Part shown: positions 63,401 through 64,000 of the stretch, piece by piece
Position numbering within the stretch: position 1 is the stretch's first letter
Layout of the letters: every line of letters starts with the position of its first letter
NCBI RefSeq assembly: GCF_900109375.1
Contig: NZ_FOAB01000002.1
Location: forward strand, 62,001-126,000
Source: Aquimarina amphilecti
Lineage (GTDB): Bacteria; Bacteroidota; Bacteroidia; Flavobacteriales; Flavobacteriaceae
Direction: 5' to 3'
DNA: 64,000 bases
Position numbers and translations under genes: made by a program
Notes under the pieces: model-generated
What the model saw: the letters and a program-made list of their open reading frames with translations, nothing else
What the model was told of the DNA's origin: nothing
The model's database searches: none

Positions 63401-63588
63401 ATTTAAATTCTTTAGTCGGAATGGGAGATTTTGGACCTACAACACAAGACATCGCTGTAAAAAATCAATTAACCAAACAGATCGATGATCAACTAAATTC
63501 CTTTAATAAATTAATTTCTGAAGAAATAAAAAGCTTTAACTCAGAATTCAATACCTTGCAACTTAATTATCTTTTCGTAGAAGAATAA
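60478..63588 (+). CDS. Large secreted BNR-repeat (sortilin/VPS10-like) protein
   Basis: A 1036-residue exported protein with a signal peptide (1-25, ending LKAQ). At least ten Asp-box repeats are visible (TDGGRTWENIS, SIDAGKTWVQS, SIDGGKNWNKV, SSDSGKTWKEI, SDDGGETWNLL, TYDGGETWSTY, SQDGGKNWNNV and others), which build two beta-propellers as in sortilin (VPS10) or xyloglucanase/sialidase folds. A C-terminal part (about 745-1036) has an FlgD-like Ig stretch and a coiled coil. No type IX secretion tail is visible. Function unknown; often annotated as glycosyl hydrolase without proof. Confidence 0.85.
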   Translation: MYSRIFKLTLVAILLIGNFSSLKAQTYNEELYDALEYRLVGPFRGGRSAAVTGVPGKPNLFYFGATGGGVWKTTDGGRTWENISDGFFGGSVGSISVSKSDPNVIYVGGGEKTLRGNVSSGYGVWKSIDAGKTWVQSGLPKSRHIPRIAIHPTNPDIVYAGVLGNIYKPTQDRGVYKSIDGGKNWNKVLFANQDAGAVDLTLDPNNPRILYASTWNARRTPYSLSSGGNGSALWKSSDSGKTWKEISKNKGFAKDTLGIMGITVSPVDSERVWAIVENKEKGGVYRSDDGGETWNLLNSDRSLRQRAWYYTRIYADPSDKDVLYVVNVSYHKSKDGGKNFSSFRAPHGDHHDLWIAPENPKRMIMGDDGGAQITYDGGETWSTYHNQPTSQFYRVTTDNSFPYRIYAAQQDNSTIRINHRSTGWSISEDDWESTAGGESAHIAIDPKNNDIVYGGSYDGFLTRVNHKTETVRSISVWPDNPMGHGAEDMKYRFQWNFPIMFSKHNPNKLYTFSNQVHVTENEGQSWEIISPDLTRNDPNKLKSSGGPITQDNTSVEYYCTIFAAAESPIKEGLLWTGSDDGLVHVSQDGGKNWNNVTPKGMPEWMMINSIEPSSFDEGTCYIAGTRYKSGDFAPYLYKTTNYGQSWTKITSGINNEHFTRVLRADPKRKGLLYAGTETGMYISFDDGSNWKAFQLNLPIVPITDLTIKENNLVVATQGRSLWIIDDLTVLHQLNSDSKTKENILFKPKDTYRMRGGGRKGSKTEGTNHPSGVITYFNLKNFDKKKDTISLTYFNTKGDTIKSFSTKAKEKKDKLNDLKKGANQFNWNMRGDGAEKLKGMILWWANLDGPKAVPGTYKVSLNVNGKEVSQPFTILADPRAEATLQQMHQQFDFITSVNKTVDQAHQSIKKIKKINTQLKSFSTQYKDNEKTKDLVTKAKDLQKKFGEIEKALYQTKNRSGQDPLNFPIKLTNKLGHLNSLVGMGDFGPTTQDIAVKNQLTKQIDDQLNSFNKLISEEIKSFNSEFNTLQLNYLFVEE

Positions 63589-64000
63589 ATGCAAGAATAC
63601 TATAACTATATAAAAGCTCTGCACCTGATCTTTGTTATTACATGGTTTGCAGGGCTTTTTTATATCCCTCGGTTATTTATTTATCAGATCGAAGCCTTTC
63701 AAAAACCTTCTCCTGATAGAGAAATATTAGGCGATCAACTTAAGCTAATGGCTAAGCGACTTTGGTATATTATTACATGGCCCTCAGCGATATTAGCAAC
63801 AACATTTGCTATTTGTTTATTAATTTTAAGACCAGGAATATTAAATGATTCATGGATGCACGTGAAATTAGGCTTTGTAGTACTTCTTTTCGTATACCAC
63901 CTTAAAAGTCATCAGATATTCAAGCAGCTTCAGGAAGGGATCATTAAATGGACTTCTAACCAAATGAGATTATGGAATGAAGGAGCAACTATCATCCTTT
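63589..64000 (+). CDS. hemJ: Protoporphyrinogen oxidase HemJ (truncated by window end)
   Basis: ATG immediately follows the stop of the preceding gene. The 137 residues visible include the HemJ hallmarks: an early conserved His in ALHLIFVITWFAGLFYIPRLFIY, a Trp/His-rich middle (WMHVKLGFVVLLFVYH) and the end RLWNEGATII. HemJ is a membrane-bound protoporphyrinogen IX oxidase that replaces HemG/HemY. The reading frame is open to the last base. With hemA, B, C, D, E, F and H in this window, this completes the last steps. Confidence 0.92.
   Translation, partial: MQEYYNYIKALHLIFVITWFAGLFYIPRLFIYQIEAFQKPSPDREILGDQLKLMAKRLWYIITWPSAILATTFAICLLILRPGILNDSWMHVKLGFVVLLFVYHLKSHQIFKQLQEGIIKWTSNQMRLWNEGATIIL

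Noticed and set aside
60478-63588. Type IX secretion C-terminal domain in the large BNR protein
   Set aside because: The C-terminus is a Lys/Gln-rich coiled coil ending LNYLFVEE and lacks the conserved T9SS sorting pattern.

Overview
The window is an AT-rich chromosomal segment of a Bacteroidetes bacterium, almost certainly a member of the Flavobacteriaceae and probably marine (an Aquimarina-like genome is my guess at genus level). The evidence is the Bat aerotolerance operon in its Bacteroidetes layout, a BlaI/M56-TonB pair, an ABC permease fused to an M1 peptidase, many N-terminal lipoproteins, LytTR/LytS regulation, almost no Shine-Dalgarno sequences, and promoters of the Bacteroidetes form (TTG or TTTG, about 20 bases, then TAnnTTTG). 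I see no tRNA, rRNA, insertion sequence, prophage or CRISPR array; this is dense, mostly ordinary chromosome.

Layout. 1-9.4 kb: a plsC-type acyltransferase divergent from trpS, a membrane-anchored PAF-acetylhydrolase-like esterase, a BlaI/M56-TonB signalling pair behind two strong operators, a Cys/Trp-rich lipoprotein whose leader forms a terminator-like hairpin, pheS with a TTG-started small gene, an apparently truncated membrane protein and a possible 33-residue peptide. 9.5-16.2 kb: CvpA, two SulP anion transporters flanking a beta-carbonic anhydrase (a likely bicarbonate uptake/hydration module), and a DUF418 membrane protein. 16.2-26.1 kb: a nine-gene minus-strand Bat operon (moxR, DUF58, a DUF4381-like protein, batA, an NADPH-dependent FMN reductase-like protein, batB, batC, batD, batE). 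26.1-33.7 kb: a candidate structured RNA upstream of an SDR gene, an AlbA_2-domain protein, a lipoprotein hydrolase, a metallophosphoesterase, two envelope proteins, a PolB-type exonuclease and a class C beta-lactamase-fold hydrolase.

34.1-40.8 kb: a tightly packed minus-strand series hemB, terB-like, cytochrome c lipoprotein, dinB-like, CorC/CNNM, ogt, LytS-type histidine kinase with TPRs, LytTR response regulator. 41-49 kb: an ABC ATPase plus the permease-M1 peptidase fusion, then two tandem paralogous carboxypeptidase-regulatory-domain proteins. 49-57 kb: two lipoproteins and a haem operon hemA-hemC-hemD-hemE-DUF6973-EI24-hemF, divergent from an AraC-type regulator. 57.9-64 kb: hemH, a MATE exporter, a large secreted BNR/sortilin-like protein, and hemJ cut by the window end.

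With hemB, hemA, hemC, hemD, hemE, hemF, hemH and hemJ all present, the window encodes nearly the whole path from glutamyl-tRNA to protoporphyrin and haem; hemL is not here. The most unusual signals are the roughly 106-nt multi-stem RNA at 26198-26303, the leader hairpin at 6465-6505, the two BlaI-type operators at 3771-3840, the flavoprotein inside the Bat operon, and the uncharacterised proteins and AraC regulator embedded in the haem locus.
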